The notes under the pieces are model-generated. The model worked only from the letters and a program-made list of their open reading frames with translations. It ran no database searches and was not told the DNA's origin. Positions 1-10,081 of a stretch of DNA of 64,000 nucleotides are shown one piece after another. Each line of letters begins with the position of its first letter. Position 1 is the stretch's first letter. A program made the translations under genes and the position numbers. This DNA is from Halocatena salina. GTDB lineage: Archaea; Halobacteriota; Halobacteria; Halobacteriales; Haloarculaceae. The stretch covers positions 186,001 through 250,000 of the forward strand of contig NZ_CP096021.1 in the NCBI RefSeq assembly GCF_023115355.1. Reading direction: 5' to 3'.

Positions 1-1942
1 CCTCGTTGGAAACATCGGCGTCGGTGACCCGCTGCAGTAGGAGCCGGGAGTCAGGGCCCCAAAGACCCAGTGTACACTTCGAAGATTCCTCGACTGTGAC
101 CGAAACTGTGTCCGGTGCGTGCTCTTCTATCCAGGAACCGTGAATGCCCGGTGAGTTGCCGCCACCGGTTGTTACCATGTATTCGTTTTCGCCAAGGCGA
201 ACAACAGTGAGATCAGCAATGATAGTCCCGCCCTTGTTTAACATCGTCGTATACCGAACCTGCCCCGGTTCGATATCCATGTCGTTGCTGCAGATGTGCT
301 GTAGGAACTCGCCGGCGTTCTCCCCTTCGACCATGATTGAACTGAACGTCGTCATATCGAACATGGAGACGTTCTCACGGGTATGCAGGTGCTCGACAGC
401 TTCGATGGGGGACCGATTAACGCCCTGCCAGCCGACTTGTTCGGGTATCTGGTCCTCGTACTTCGAGACGAGCTCCTCGTTGTATTCGTACCACTGTGGG
501 GTCTCCCACCCGCCACTCTGGTAGCACTCCGCGCCGAGATCCAGTTGTTGCTGATAGAACGGACTGACCCGAAGGCCACGGTGCTCCTCCGGTTGCCACC
601 TCGGTTCGACGATGCTGTAGACCTGCTCGTACCGCTTGGCACCCCGGTCCGTGAAGTAGTCCTTCCCCCCGGCATGTGGCTCGAACCGTCGGACGTGGAT
701 GCCACTCGTATCGACCGGTCCCGATGGGAGACGCGGGACGCCGGTTTCCATCCACTCCGCAAGAATCCTCCCGTAGCCACTCGAGTGGGTCCACCAGATA
801 GCCAATCCGGTCCAGAGTCCCTCAACAGAGGCCGTTTCACCGATGACCGGCATCCCGTCAGGCGTGTAGACGAAGATACCGTTCTCGGTGACGCGGAACT
901 CTTTGTCCACCGTAGCAGGGAGGAGTTCGCTGAACGCCTGTTCGGGCGATTTATCTCGATTAGGATGGGTCGCCTTCGTCCAGTGTTCCTCCGTGAAACT
1001 GTGGACCGACGCTTGGCTCTCGTCGGAGTTCTTGCCCATCTCGTCGGGATCGACGACCAGCGACTCGTGGTTGTACGACCCGAGCCCGTAACCGTCACCG
1101 TGGGTTCGGAAGTACAGTGAGTTGTCCTGGTCGCGACCGACCGGCCGGTCCGGTGGCTGAGACATCGATTCGGTAATCGCCTTGTCACTAGGGATATCTA
1201 GGCCAGCAGTTGCGTCACCGCGTGGCGTGCGATCCCTAGGGAGTTCCTCGAGCGCTTCAGTGACCACGTACTGGTGTTCGACGGGCGTTATCGGGAGGTC
1301 GAGACCAGCCATCTGCCCGGTCTGGTACGCCCAGTTGTTTGTCGCGAGGACACACCGTTCGCACTCGATCCGTCCCTTGTCGGTGACGACGCTCTGCACT
1401 TCGCCGCCTGAGATCTCGATGTCGGTTACCTCGGTATTGCCGAAGAAATCCGCATCGGAGGCCTGCATATACCAGGTGAGTGCCTCCGTGCTGTCTACTC
1501 GTCCGTCGGTCGGCGAGTAGTAGCCACCCAGGATTTCGTCTTCATTGATAAGCGGAAGATGCTCCGTGACTTCCTCGGGTTCGAGGAGTTGTGGCTTGGG
1601 TAGTCCATACGACTCAGCCCATTCAACACGTCGTCTGAGGAAGTCCATTCGCTCCTCGGACCGCGCGAGTTCGATACCACCGACCTCCGTGTAGGCGCCA
1701 GCGTCCTTCAGGAGACGGCTCGTGTAATGAGCGGTTTTCGTCTGTATCTTCGACGGCGATGTTTGGAACATGATGCCCGGTGCGTGGGTGGACGACCCAC
1801 CGGTGATGGGAAGCGGTCCCTGATCGACGACGGCGATGTCTTCCGCACCGAGTTCGGTTAGATGGTAGGCGACGCTACAACCGACCGCACCAGCACCGAT
1901 GATAACTGTCTCGGCCTGAGTGAGGGAATCTTCTGTGCTCAT
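1..1942 (-). CDS. FAD-dependent oxidoreductase / GcvT-like protein, dimethylglycine (sarcosine) dehydrogenase family, C-terminus beyond window
   Basis: The reading frame is open from an ATG at 1940-1942 to the left window edge, so about 647 codons are visible and the 3' end is missing. The N-terminus has a Rossmann dinucleotide-binding motif (VIIGAGAVGCSVAYHL) followed by GGSSTHAPG, where the histidine matches the flavin-linking position of the dimethylglycine/sarcosine dehydrogenase family. From about residue 430 the protein becomes GcvT-like (aminomethyltransferase fold), the domain that passes the methyl carbon to tetrahydrofolate. It is a clear paralogue of the protein at 3318-5891 (shared SSxHAPGIMFQT and YSPTDG segments). 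It is probably cytoplasmic and oxidises N-methyl groups of glycine derivatives. The exact substrate (dimethylglycine, sarcosine or another N-methyl amine) cannot be read from the sequence. folD lies directly upstream on the same strand. Confidence 0.88.
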   Translation of the reverse strand, partial: MSTEDSLTQAETVIIGAGAVGCSVAYHLTELGAEDIAVVDQGPLPITGGSSTHAPGIMFQTSPSKIQTKTAHYTSRLLKDAGAYTEVGGIELARSEERMDFLRRRVEWAESYGLPKPQLLEPEEVTEHLPLINEDEILGGYYSPTDGRVDSTEALTWYMQASDADFFGNTEVTDIEISGGEVQSVVTDKGRIECERCVLATNNWAYQTGQMAGLDLPITPVEHQYVVTEALEELPRDRTPRGDATAGLDIPSDKAITESMSQPPDRPVGRDQDNSLYFRTHGDGYGLGSYNHESLVVDPDEMGKNSDESQASVHSFTEEHWTKATHPNRDKSPEQAFSELLPATVDKEFRVTENGIFVYTPDGMPVIGETASVEGLWTGLAIWWTHSSGYGRILAEWMETGVPRLPSGPVDTSGIHVRRFEPHAGGKDYFTDRGAKRYEQVYSIVEPRWQPEEHRGLRVSPFYQQQLDLGAECYQSGGWETPQWYEYNEELVSKYEDQIPEQVGWQGVNRSPIEAVEHLHTRENVSMFDMTTFSSIMVEGENAGEFLQHICSNDMDIEPGQVRYTTMLNKGGTIIADLTVVRLGENEYMVTTGGGNSPGIHGSWIEEHAPDTVSVTVEESSKCTLGLWGPDSRLLLQRVTDADVSNE

Positions 1943-2124
1943 ATATCTCACACTCCACTCCCACTGTCGCTTTCATAAGTGCAACGGTAACTTAAATACA
2001 CCCCGGGTAAATCGGGGAGTTTCATCCAGATATGACGCAAACACATCCGAAAAACACGGAACCACAGAATGTCGATTTCGTTACTAAATATTTCCTGTCG
2101 AGATTCGGACTCCCTTACAGGATG

Positions 2125-3018
2125 TCAGGGCAGATCGACGGCCACGTCCTCTTGGAGGGCGGCCGCCTTGATCGTGTTGTGAAGTAGCATAGAGATTGTG
2201 AGCGGGCCGACACCACCCGGAACCGGTGTAATCGCCGCTGCTTTCTTCTTGGCACTCTCGAACTCAACGTCACCGACAAGTTCGTATCCTTTCTCAGTGT
2301 CCGTGTCGACGCGATTGACGCCGACGTCAATGACGACTGCCTCCTCAGAAAGCATCGACTCGTCGATCAGTTCCGGGACGCCAGCAGCCGCGATGACGAT
2401 GTCCGCCTGACGAGTTTTGGCCGCGAGATCTTCCGTCCGAGAGTGACAGACAGTCACCGTTGCGTTGCCGTTCTCGGCCTTCTGGACCAGGAGATTCATC
2501 ATCGGTTTGCCGACGATGTTGGATCGGCCGACGATAACCACGTTCTTGCCCTCAGTGTCTACGTCTGCCGCTTCGAGGAGTTTTTGCACGCCGTGTGGCG
2601 TACATGGTTTGAATCGTGGATTTCCAGTAGTGAGTCGGCCGACGTTCTCGGGATGGAACCCGTCAACGTCGTGCAGCGGGTCGACCTGCTCCAGGACGGC
2701 ACTCTCGTCGACGTGGTCCGGAACCGGCATCTGGACGAGAATCCCGTGGACTGTCGGATCGGCGTTCAGTTCCTCAATGCGCTGCAAGAGCCGTTTCTCG
2801 GGCGCGTCGGCGGGAATTTCGATGTGAAACCCTTCGATACCGATATCGTCACAGGCCTGCTGTTTCATCGAGACATAGGTCTCGCTTGCGCCGTCGTCGC
2901 TCATCAGGACCGTCGCCAATCCCGGCGTGACATCGTTTTGCTCTAGCGTTTCGATACACGAGTGTAGTTCTGCTTTGATTCTGTCTGCAACCTTGTTCCC
3001 GTCGATATGGTTTGTCAT
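2125..3018 (-). CDS. folD: Bifunctional methylenetetrahydrofolate dehydrogenase / methenyltetrahydrofolate cyclohydrolase FolD
   Basis: This 297-residue protein is normal length for FolD. Visible family motifs are TYVSMKQQAC (tyrosine and catalytic lysine), GILVQMPVP, the NADP-binding VVIVGRSNIVGKPM and the C-terminal TPVPGGVGPLT. FolD oxidises 5,10-methylene-THF to methenyl-THF and hydrolyses it to 10-formyl-THF in the cytoplasm. I chose the ATG at 3016-3018 (MTNHIDGNKV); an upstream in-frame start would add 13 unconserved residues. It sits between two dimethylglycine dehydrogenase-like genes on the same strand. Those enzymes can generate methylene-THF from N-methyl groups, so FolD probably drains their product. 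The 299 bp between it and the upstream flavoprotein gene hold no recognisable gene. Confidence 0.96.
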   Translation of the reverse strand: MTNHIDGNKVADRIKAELHSCIETLEQNDVTPGLATVLMSDDGASETYVSMKQQACDDIGIEGFHIEIPADAPEKRLLQRIEELNADPTVHGILVQMPVPDHVDESAVLEQVDPLHDVDGFHPENVGRLTTGNPRFKPCTPHGVQKLLEAADVDTEGKNVVIVGRSNIVGKPMMNLLVQKAENGNATVTVCHSRTEDLAAKTRQADIVIAAAGVPELIDESMLSEEAVVIDVGVNRVDTDTEKGYELVGDVEFESAKKKAAAITPVPGGVGPLTISMLLHNTIKAAALQEDVAVDLP

Positions 3019-3317
3019 AGTCGAATGGAGCCACTGCGAGCTGAATTCGCCAGGCACTCGAAGAGGACGTATGGCTTACTCTTGGTATACCTGTCGAGAC
3101 GGCTTGCTCACAGCGTCCTCGTATACCGCCACATCTGGCAGGCTCATTAATTTAGGTACTGGCGGAGAGAATTACTTCGTGTGGTTAGAAGCGATCCTTC
3201 CTCCGATTCTGATAGAAGCCGAGAAAAGCACGTTTCAAAGTCGAACTATCTGCAGACCCAGGCTAGTGAGGCGGGTCAACAGCGGGAAAAGACGGGAGTA
3301 CAAGCCGTACGAATGTC

Positions 3318-5891
3318 TCAGTTGAGCAGCGGTTCCTCGCGAACCGTTGCGTCATAGCAGTCACCCTCATAGAGGATCTCGAGGTCCGTTCCAGGCTCTG
3401 CGTACTCCGGTGGGAGATACGTGTAGATGACGCAGGCCTCGACTGTATAGCCGTATTCGGCGCTGTGGATGTAGCTAATCGTTTCATCACCATCGAGCAC
3501 TGGACGGTGGGGGAGAACAGTAGCGTCCTCGTCGTCGAGGGTCAGACAGGCGACCTTGTGGTCGATGTTATCGTCCTCGGCTGCGGCCACAACCGCGTCC
3601 TTCCCGATGAAGTCGGTCTCAAGATCGACTGCCCAGCTGAGGTTCGTCTCATAGGGGTTGTGTTCGGTGTGCAGGTCCTCACCCCACAGTCGGAAGCCCT
3701 TCTCGATGCGCAGCGCATTTAGTGCGCCGTTGCCGTACGGTCGAATGTCGAACTCTTCGCCGGCATCCATGAGGTGTTCCCAGAGTCGTTCGCCGTACTC
3801 GGAGGGTGTGTACAGCTCCCAGCCGAGTTCGCCAGCATAGGACACCCGAAGCGCGGTGACAGGCACGTTCTTAATGAAGAACTGCTGGCTCGTGAAAAAC
3901 GGGAAGGAGTCATCGGAGAGGTCCACGTCGGTCACCTTCGACAGCACGTCGCGGGCGTGTGGACCGGTACAGACCATCGCTGCTAGACTGGAGGTGATGT
4001 CATTGACGATAACGTCGTCCGGAGACTGTTCGCGGACCCAGGCGACGTGGTTGTTTCCGACCTCACGACCGGTTGTCAAGAGTAGATAGCGATCATCGTC
4101 AACGCGGGTCACGGTGATATCCGCACGGACGCCGCCAGCCTCGTTACATATGAGCGTGTACCGGACATCTCCAACGTCGAGGTCCATGTCGTTCGTACAG
4201 AGCCGTTGGATGAACCCTCCGGCGTTCGCCCCGACGACCTCCATTTTGTTGAAGGAAGTCATGTCGTGGAGGCCGACCTTGTTGCGGACGTGGAGCGCCT
4301 CGGCGCCTTCGATGGGAGACCAATACTTGCTCTCCCACCCGTCCCGGTCCGGGATCTGGTCGCCATACTCGGCGAGCAGGTCGGCGTTGGATTCGAACCA
4401 ATGGGGTTCTTCCCAGCCGGCCTCGGCCCACAGTTCGGCGTCGAGTTCTTTGTGCGAGTGGTACATCGGGGTCCGGCGGATGTCACGCTGGTGGTCCGTC
4501 CACACCCACTTCGGGTGCATGATGTTGTAGACGATGCGGTACTCCTCGCCGCCGGTATCTCGGGCGAAGTCCCAGCTACCTTCGTGTTCGTCGAACCGGT
4601 TGACGTTGCAGTTCCGAAGGTCGATCGGTCCGTCGGATAGGCGCGGGACACCGTTTTCCATCCACTCGGCGAGCGCTTTCCCGGCACCGCCCGCGTGGGT
4701 GACCCAGATGGCGGCAGCGGTCCAGAGGCCGTCGTACTGCTGAACGGGACCCATCACCGGCAGACCGTTGGGTGACTCCGAAAACATCCCGTTATACTTA
4801 TGTTCGAGTTCCTTCTCCGCCGTGGCAGGCAGCAACTCGTCGCTCGCCTGTCGTGGTGCCTTGTCCGGACGGTCTGGGTGGGTGGCATTGTTCATGTGGT
4901 ACTCGGTAAACTCGTGGACCGAGCCCTGTTCGCTATCCTCTTCGTTGCCGCCAAGTTCCTGTGGATCCGGCACGATCGGCTCATGGTTGTACGAGCCGAT
5001 ACCATAGGAGTCACCGTGTGTCCGGAAGTACATCGCGTTGTCCTGATCGCGGAGGATTGGCCGATCTGGCCCCGCAAGCAAGCGGTCTGTCTTGTCACCG
5101 GAGACGCTCTTGTAGTTCTCGTACAGCGGGTGGTCGTTGACTTCGATTCGGTTGTCGGCGAGTTCCTCGAGCGGCTCGGTCATCGTATACTGATGCTCGA
5201 CAGGGGTCACCGGTAGATGGACGTCGAGTTTCTCACCGAGTTGGCGCGCCCAGATGTTCGTTGCGATGACGACGTCGTTGCATTCGACGGTCCCGTTCTC
5301 GGTGACGACCGCTTGTACCTGCCCGCCCTCAATATCGACATCGTGCGTCCGAGTGTGCGGAATGAACTTCACACCACGGTCCATTGCCTCACGAGCGAGC
5401 GCGGCACAGGCGACGACACCCGATACCTGTCCGTCGGTCGGCGAGTAGTACCCACCCTGGATTACGTCAGTATCGACATGTGGCAGTTTCTCTCCGACTT
5501 TTTCGGGCGAGAGGATCTCTGGATCCGGAATGCCCCAAGACTTAGCCCACTCGACGCGGCGTTGGAGATACTCCATACGTTCGTCGCTCCGTGCAACCTC
5601 GATGCCACCGACCTCGTTGTAGGCTTGGGTGCCGTCCGAATCTTCGAGAGCTGAATACAGTTGACGGCTGTAGCTGGCGAACTTCGAGAGGATCTTCGAC
5701 TCCGAGGTCTGGAACATGATACCTGGCGCGTGGCTGGAGGACCCACCAGTGGTTGGAAGCGGTCCCTGGTCGATGACAACCACGTCGTCTCGCCCGAGTT
5801 CGGTGAGCTGGTACGCTACATTGCATCCAACGATACCAGCACCAACGATAACGGTATCTGCCTGGGCTGGCAGGCTATCGTCTGCGTTCAT
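3318..5891 (-). CDS. Dimethylglycine/sarcosine dehydrogenase-like flavoprotein with GcvT domain
   Basis: This 857-residue protein has the full two-part architecture of the dimethylglycine dehydrogenase family. Residues about 10-400 are a D-amino-acid-oxidase-type FAD domain: Rossmann motif VIVGAGIVGCNVAY, then GGSSSHAPGIMF with the histidine used for covalent flavin attachment in this family. Residues about 430-850 are a GcvT-like folate-binding domain (for example LHDMTSFNKMEVVGANAG and SYAGELGWELY). The expected reaction is oxidative N-demethylation of a glycine derivative with transfer of the carbon to tetrahydrofolate. It is a paralogue of the partial protein at the left edge; having both suggests successive demethylation steps or two substrates. 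It is transcribed toward folD. Substrate assignment is inference. Confidence 0.92.
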   Translation of the reverse strand: MNADDSLPAQADTVIVGAGIVGCNVAYQLTELGRDDVVVIDQGPLPTTGGSSSHAPGIMFQTSESKILSKFASYSRQLYSALEDSDGTQAYNEVGGIEVARSDERMEYLQRRVEWAKSWGIPDPEILSPEKVGEKLPHVDTDVIQGGYYSPTDGQVSGVVACAALAREAMDRGVKFIPHTRTHDVDIEGGQVQAVVTENGTVECNDVVIATNIWARQLGEKLDVHLPVTPVEHQYTMTEPLEELADNRIEVNDHPLYENYKSVSGDKTDRLLAGPDRPILRDQDNAMYFRTHGDSYGIGSYNHEPIVPDPQELGGNEEDSEQGSVHEFTEYHMNNATHPDRPDKAPRQASDELLPATAEKELEHKYNGMFSESPNGLPVMGPVQQYDGLWTAAAIWVTHAGGAGKALAEWMENGVPRLSDGPIDLRNCNVNRFDEHEGSWDFARDTGGEEYRIVYNIMHPKWVWTDHQRDIRRTPMYHSHKELDAELWAEAGWEEPHWFESNADLLAEYGDQIPDRDGWESKYWSPIEGAEALHVRNKVGLHDMTSFNKMEVVGANAGGFIQRLCTNDMDLDVGDVRYTLICNEAGGVRADITVTRVDDDRYLLLTTGREVGNNHVAWVREQSPDDVIVNDITSSLAAMVCTGPHARDVLSKVTDVDLSDDSFPFFTSQQFFIKNVPVTALRVSYAGELGWELYTPSEYGERLWEHLMDAGEEFDIRPYGNGALNALRIEKGFRLWGEDLHTEHNPYETNLSWAVDLETDFIGKDAVVAAAEDDNIDHKVACLTLDDEDATVLPHRPVLDGDETISYIHSAEYGYTVEACVIYTYLPPEYAEPGTDLEILYEGDCYDATVREEPLLN

Positions 5892-6355
5892 AATTGTACA
5901 CTACCGGTTGTCATACGAGCACAAATATAACTATCGCTCACCCTGATTCCGACATAACTTGACGGATCCACGACGGATAGAGTTTTTACAGCGGACGTGC
6001 TTCACACCGATATCATTGTTAAATAGTCAAATATCAGTTATATCCCCTCCTACGTTCGCTTCAGGCGACGCTCCATCAGGATCGTTCCGAACTGCCTCTT
6101 CATCGCCAGAGAATCCCTACTCCCTGAAACACAAAGTAGCAATTCTAAATAATGTAGTGTCGATGTCCGGCACGGGTTGAGGCCATCGATATTACACGAC
6201 GCTCAGCCACATCTGAACTGAGCACAAATTTTCAGATTCCCATATAGAGACGCTTTACGGCTGGTTTTTCGCACCATGAAAAACGTCAGCGACGGTTATC
6301 CATTCATCGATAACGATAACCTATTTGAGGAGGACCTTACTTCTCCCACCTGGAG
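5892..6355. other. Intergenic, 464 bp, no gene recognised
   Basis: This divergent spacer between the flavoprotein gene (minus) and the GlcG-like gene (plus) is AT-richer than its surroundings. Short open frames here lack acidic composition or family resemblance. It should contain the promoters for both flanking genes; I could not single out a convincing TATA box. Confidence 0.6.
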
Positions 6356-6799
6356 ATGGTAGATTCCATTCCACTGCAGACGGCGAAAGAGCTGATAGAA
6401 GCGGCAGAGCAGAAAGCCGACGAGATCGACAATCCGATGGTGATTACGGTGGCGAACAGTGAGGGGAACCTCATCGCACAACACCGCATGGACGGTGGCT
6501 GGCTCGCCTCCGTGAGCATCTCGAAGAACAAGGCGTACACATCGGCAGCCCTCGAAATGGCGACCCACGAACTAGCAGAGCCCTCCGAACCAGGGAACTC
6601 CCTGTATGGCCTACAGACGACTGATGACAATCAGATCGTCATCTTCGGTGGCGGCTACCCGCTCGAAGAGGACGGTGAAGTTGTCGGTGCGGTCGGTGTC
6701 TCCGGCGGTGCCGTCGAGCAGGACCGTGAGGTCGCCGAAGCCGCTGTCGAGCAGTGGCACGAACTTGTCGAGGCTGACGCGATCGCTGTGGACGACTAA
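6356..6799 (+). CDS. GlcG/HbpS (DUF336) family protein
   Basis: This 147-residue protein matches the GlcG/HbpS family in length and pattern: N-terminal helix (LQTAKELIEAAEQKADE), then VITVANSEGNLIAQHRMDG, SISKNKAYTSAAL, and the closing GGGYPLEEDGEVVGAVGVSGG. Members include the haem-binding sensor HbpS and GlcG of the glycolate locus, and many sit in catabolic operons with unclear roles. No signal peptide is visible, so it should be cytoplasmic. The ATG at 6356 gives the conserved start; no longer frame is supported. It stands alone between a methylamine-type flavoprotein gene and a creatininase-family gene. A ligand cannot be assigned from sequence. Confidence 0.85.
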   Translation: MVDSIPLQTAKELIEAAEQKADEIDNPMVITVANSEGNLIAQHRMDGGWLASVSISKNKAYTSAALEMATHELAEPSEPGNSLYGLQTTDDNQIVIFGGGYPLEEDGEVVGAVGVSGGAVEQDREVAEAAVEQWHELVEADAIAVDD

Positions 6800-7094
6800 T
6801 CGGTAACTGCTGGTGGCGAAGACGTGGTGTCTCCTAGACGGTGAATGACGAAGCTCCAACTCGGATTTCCTCAACCCTTTCGGTATACTCGACCGTTTTC
6901 TTTCAGAGCTCACTCCGGTGTCAGTTCCAATGGCGAATTCGACCGGCCAGCGACTCGGTGCTCGGTCGAAGAATACCAGCGATGACAGAATCGACCGCAC
7001 AGACGAAACGGTCCGATCACACAGTGATTGGTCACCAGAGTTCACGAACAGTCATCGACGCCGAGATTACTGTTCGTCGTGAACTGCTGGAGGT

Positions 7095-7832
7095 CTACCA
7101 CTGTGAGAGCGCCTCCATATTACGCTCCGAGACAGTCTCCAACAGGCTCACCAGCGCGTCGCTCGCAGCGTCGAGGAGTTCCTCACCGAGGGCAGCGCTC
7201 GCCTCCCGTGGATCGCCGACGACGCCATTCTCGGTGAATTCGGCCGACTCGAACGCTAGGTTGACTCCGTGCTCCCAATCTCCCCACTGGTCGCCCCCTT
7301 TGGCCGCTGCGTCGTCGAGGCGATGCTCGTGGACGGTTCCCGGGGTCGCGTGCTGGAGCAACGAGGTTTCTAGCGGCCCACCGTGACCCATGCGAGACGA
7401 ATGCTCACCGACTGCCTCGAACCACGTGAAGGGAACGGCGTACGCGTCGTCGTTTCGAGTAATCGTCGCTGCGACCTCCCGGAGGGAAGCGATGTTACCA
7501 CCGTGACCGTTCACCAGAACGATACGATCGAAGCCGTGGAACGCAAGACTCCCAACGATATCACGGACGTACGCCCTGAAGGTCGATTCGGAAGTCCAAA
7601 GCGTCCCCGAAAACTGCCGGTGTTCTTCAGCAACACCTACGGGCACCGCGGGGGACACGATGATAGGGCCGTCGAATCGTTCCGCGGCCGACTCTGCGAC
7701 CGTCTCCGCATTGAGGGTATCCGTCCCTAGCGGAGCGTGTGGGCCATGCTGCTCCGTACTGCCGACCGGTACCATCGCGAGGGCAGTCTCTACGTCGTCT
7801 ACATCAGTCCAGGATACGCTCTCGAGGTGCAT
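7095..7832 (-). CDS. Creatininase-family amidohydrolase
   Basis: This 245-residue protein has the creatininase metal-site pattern: PVGSTEQHGPHAPLGTDT (Glu, His, Asp ligands), then VNGHGGN and EHSSRMGHGGPLETS further on. The family hydrolyses cyclic or linear amides with Zn or Mn; members include creatinine amidohydrolase, MftE-like peptidases and FAPy deformylases. I chose the ATG at 7830-7832 (MHLESVSW), because the longer frame adds 29 residues unlike the family. Creatinine breakdown yields sarcosine, which would suit the nearby sarcosine-type dehydrogenases, but no creatinase is present in the window, so this link is weak. The 295 bp between this gene and the GlcG-like gene show no gene I can support. 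Confidence 0.85.
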   Translation of the reverse strand: MHLESVSWTDVDDVETALAMVPVGSTEQHGPHAPLGTDTLNAETVAESAAERFDGPIIVSPAVPVGVAEEHRQFSGTLWTSESTFRAYVRDIVGSLAFHGFDRIVLVNGHGGNIASLREVAATITRNDDAYAVPFTWFEAVGEHSSRMGHGGPLETSLLQHATPGTVHEHRLDDAAAKGGDQWGDWEHGVNLAFESAEFTENGVVGDPREASAALGEELLDAASDALVSLLETVSERNMEALSQW

Positions 7833-8006
7833 ACACCCGCCTCTGTTCGGGGATATGCATAAATCGCTTTCTTCCTGCAGACGTACAATGCTCGGCATGT
7901 GAGTGATACAGTGTGGCAATCGAAACCATTACACACGTCCGACTGGTGTCGTCTCGTTGATATCTTTCCAGTTCCGACGTCACGGGGATCGTCCAGTGAT
8001 ATCCAC

Positions 8007-8579
8007 TCACGCGGAGACAATAGTGGTACAAAAATTCTCGACGATTCGCTCTCCAGCGTCCGTGAGAATACTTTCGGGGTGGAACTGTACGCCAAAGTGC
8101 GGGCGGTTAGTGTGTTCGACGCTCATCACGATGCTCCGGTCGTCGTCGGTGTAAGCTGTTTCGACCAGTACGTCCGGAAGGTCAGTGCGGTCGACCGCCA
8201 GCGAGTGGTACCGTCCCACCTTGAACGGGTCGGCGACGCCGTTGTAGAGGTCGGTGCCTTCGTGGGTCACGGCTGACGGTTTGCCGTGCACCACTTCGGG
8301 AGCGTAGCCAACCGAAGCGCCATGTGCAGCACAGAGTGCCTGATGCCCAAGGCATACACCGAGCGCCGGGTACGTCGGCTCGGCGAACACGTCTACTGAG
8401 ACACCAGCGTCTCGTGGACTCCCAGGACCGGGAGAGACGATGATTCCATCGGGGTCGAGGGTACGGATTCCCTCAACGTCGATCTCGTCGTTTCGCCGAA
8501 CCTCGACAGTGTCGAACTGGCCAACGTACTGGACCAGGTTGTACGCGAACGAATCGTAGTTGTCAATAATGAGAATCAT
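8007..8579 (-). CDS. Glutamine amidotransferase subunit, PabA/TrpG-like
   Basis: This 190-residue class I glutamine amidotransferase has the start [17 protein letters not shown], oxyanion loop [11 protein letters not shown], nucleophile [10 protein letters not shown] and the His-Glu end of the triad in FGVQFHPES. It supplies ammonia from glutamine to a chorismate-using partner. Its ATG overlaps the stop of the partner gene (ATGA, 4 bp), so the two are almost certainly translated together. PabA and TrpG cannot be separated by this subunit alone and some organisms share one protein. The folate setting of the neighbourhood favours PabA (4-amino-4-deoxychorismate, then p-aminobenzoate) but does not prove it. 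Confidence 0.9.
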   Translation of the reverse strand: MILIIDNYDSFAYNLVQYVGQFDTVEVRRNDEIDVEGIRTLDPDGIIVSPGPGSPRDAGVSVDVFAEPTYPALGVCLGHQALCAAHGASVGYAPEVVHGKPSAVTHEGTDLYNGVADPFKVGRYHSLAVDRTDLPDVLVETAYTDDDRSIVMSVEHTNRPHFGVQFHPESILTDAGERIVENFCTTIVSA

Positions 8580-10081
8580 TCGACATCCTCCACTGCGTCG
8601 GTCGCCGTCTCGACTGCGATCGACGCTCGTTCACCGAGCGCTTTATCGACAGCGGTCACCAGGGCCCGCGCCTTATCGAGCGTTTCATCGTATTCCCGTT
8701 CAGGAACCGAATCGTGAACGACACCACCGCCGACGCGGAGGCGATACTCGTCCTCGTGGTGAACGAGTGTCCGGATAGTCATGTTTAGCGTCGCTCGGCC
8801 GTTGAACCCGAAGATCCCGATGCTGCCGGTGTACGGCCCACGATATCCTGTTTCGGCTTCGTCGATTATCTTCATCGTCCGAGGTTTCGGCGCGCCAGTG
8901 ATAGTGCCGCCAGGAAACACCGCTGCGACGGCATCGGCCAGACTCGCGTCCGCCAGTTTGCGCCCTTCGACACGTGAAACGAGATGCATGACCTCGGAAT
9001 ACCGGTCGACGCGACGATACTCGGTCACGTCGACTGATCCGTAGGTGCTTACTTTCCCGAGGTCGTTTCGTTCCAGATCCACGAGCATCGCGTGCTCTGC
9101 TCGCTCTTTCTCGTCGTTTAGGAGATCGGCTTCGAGCTCCCGGTCCTCCTTGGGCGTGCATCCTCGTGGGCGAGTGCCTGCAATCGGTTCCGTGATGAGG
9201 TGATCGCCGTCGACCTCGAGCAGGAGTTCGGGGCTGGCACTGACGAGGTCAACTCCCGGAAACTCGAGTAATCCGGAGTAGGGTGCCGGGTTCACATTCC
9301 TGACCGCCTCGAAAACGTGGATGGGGTGCACTGCTGCTGGAGCGACGAGTCGGTGCGAGATGTTTGCCTGGAACGTGTCTCCATCGCGAATGTACTCCTG
9401 TACGTTCTGCACCCGATCGGCGTACTCGCGCAGACCGATCTCGCTTTCGAAGGTGGCGTGGTCAGCATTTGCTGGCCGGTCACTCACTTCCTTACTTCCG
9501 TGGAGTGTGGCCCGTGCCAGCGAGCATGCGCTCTCGCGCCCCTCGAGGTACGCCGTCGTCGGGTCATCGACGATGGGACAGGCCACCACACGAAGGATGA
9601 CCTCGTCATCTCTCGGTTCTTTCCAGGCCGCGACACGATCGAAAACGCCCAATTGCAGGCGCGGTAGGCGTTCGTCCGCGGTCGGCTCCGGTAGGTCTTC
9701 CAGTTCTCGAGCGACGTCGTATGAGAGCCAGCCGAAGGCGCCGCACGGATACGACACGTCACACTCGCCGCGGACCGACTGTTCGCGGCCGAGAACTGTC
9801 TCAATGGCGTCTAGCGTTGGGGAAGCATCAGTCCGTGACACCGCGTCTGCAGATACCTGGATGCGTTCGACGGGATCGACGCCGAAGTACCCCCATCCGG
9901 ACTGACCACCTGTCGTCTCCAGATAGAACCCATCAGTCGCACAGTCACGACAGCGACGATAGGCGGTAAACGGATCGGTGACAGTGACACGTACCTCGAC
10001 AGGTATCCGAGCACCAACTGGTGCCTCCGTAGCAGTTTCGACAAACGATTCCTCCGTGGTAACGATCTCTATGTCGCTCAT
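8576..10081 (-). CDS. Chorismate-binding enzyme, aminodeoxychorismate synthase (PabB) or anthranilate synthase (TrpE) component I
   Basis: This 501-residue protein has the complete chorismate-binding domain: [27 protein letters not shown], the [19 protein letters not shown] block and [18 protein letters not shown] and YTGSIG resemble PabB, whereas the alanine in PIAGT is more usual in TrpE (many PabB proteins have PIKGT), so the evidence is mixed. The tryptophan-feedback LLES motif is not seen in its usual form. I chose the ATG at 10079-10081 ([11 protein letters not shown]), because the longer frame adds 31 basic residues unlike a haloarchaeal protein. It overlaps the downstream amidotransferase gene by 4 bp. 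The absence of other trp genes and the one-carbon context lean toward folate synthesis. Confidence 0.88.
   Translation of the reverse strand: MSDIEIVTTEESFVETATEAPVGARIPVEVRVTVTDPFTAYRRCRDCATDGFYLETTGGQSGWGYFGVDPVERIQVSADAVSRTDASPTLDAIETVLGREQSVRGECDVSYPCGAFGWLSYDVARELEDLPEPTADERLPRLQLGVFDRVAAWKEPRDDEVILRVVACPIVDDPTTAYLEGRESACSLARATLHGSKEVSDRPANADHATFESEIGLREYADRVQNVQEYIRDGDTFQANISHRLVAPAAVHPIHVFEAVRNVNPAPYSGLLEFPGVDLVSASPELLLEVDGDHLITEPIAGTRPRGCTPKEDRELEADLLNDEKERAEHAMLVDLERNDLGKVSTYGSVDVTEYRRVDRYSEVMHLVSRVEGRKLADASLADAVAAVFPGGTITGAPKPRTMKIIDEAETGYRGPYTGSIGIFGFNGRATLNMTIRTLVHHEDEYRLRVGGGVVHDSVPEREYDETLDKARALVTAVDKALGERASIAVETATDAVEDVE

Noticed and set aside
352-1188. Minus-strand open frame of 278 codons at the left edge
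   Set aside because: Arg/Ser/Thr-rich shadow of the dimethylglycine dehydrogenase-like gene in a different frame of the same strand.
6841-7386. Plus-strand frame of 181 codons between the GlcG-like and creatininase genes
   Set aside because: Overlaps the conserved creatininase gene on the other strand, Ser/Arg-rich and not acidic; no motif.
7095-7832. Creatinine-degrading pathway
   Set aside because: Only a creatininase-family protein is present; no creatinase or hydantoinase was found in the window, and the family has other activities, so a pathway was not called.
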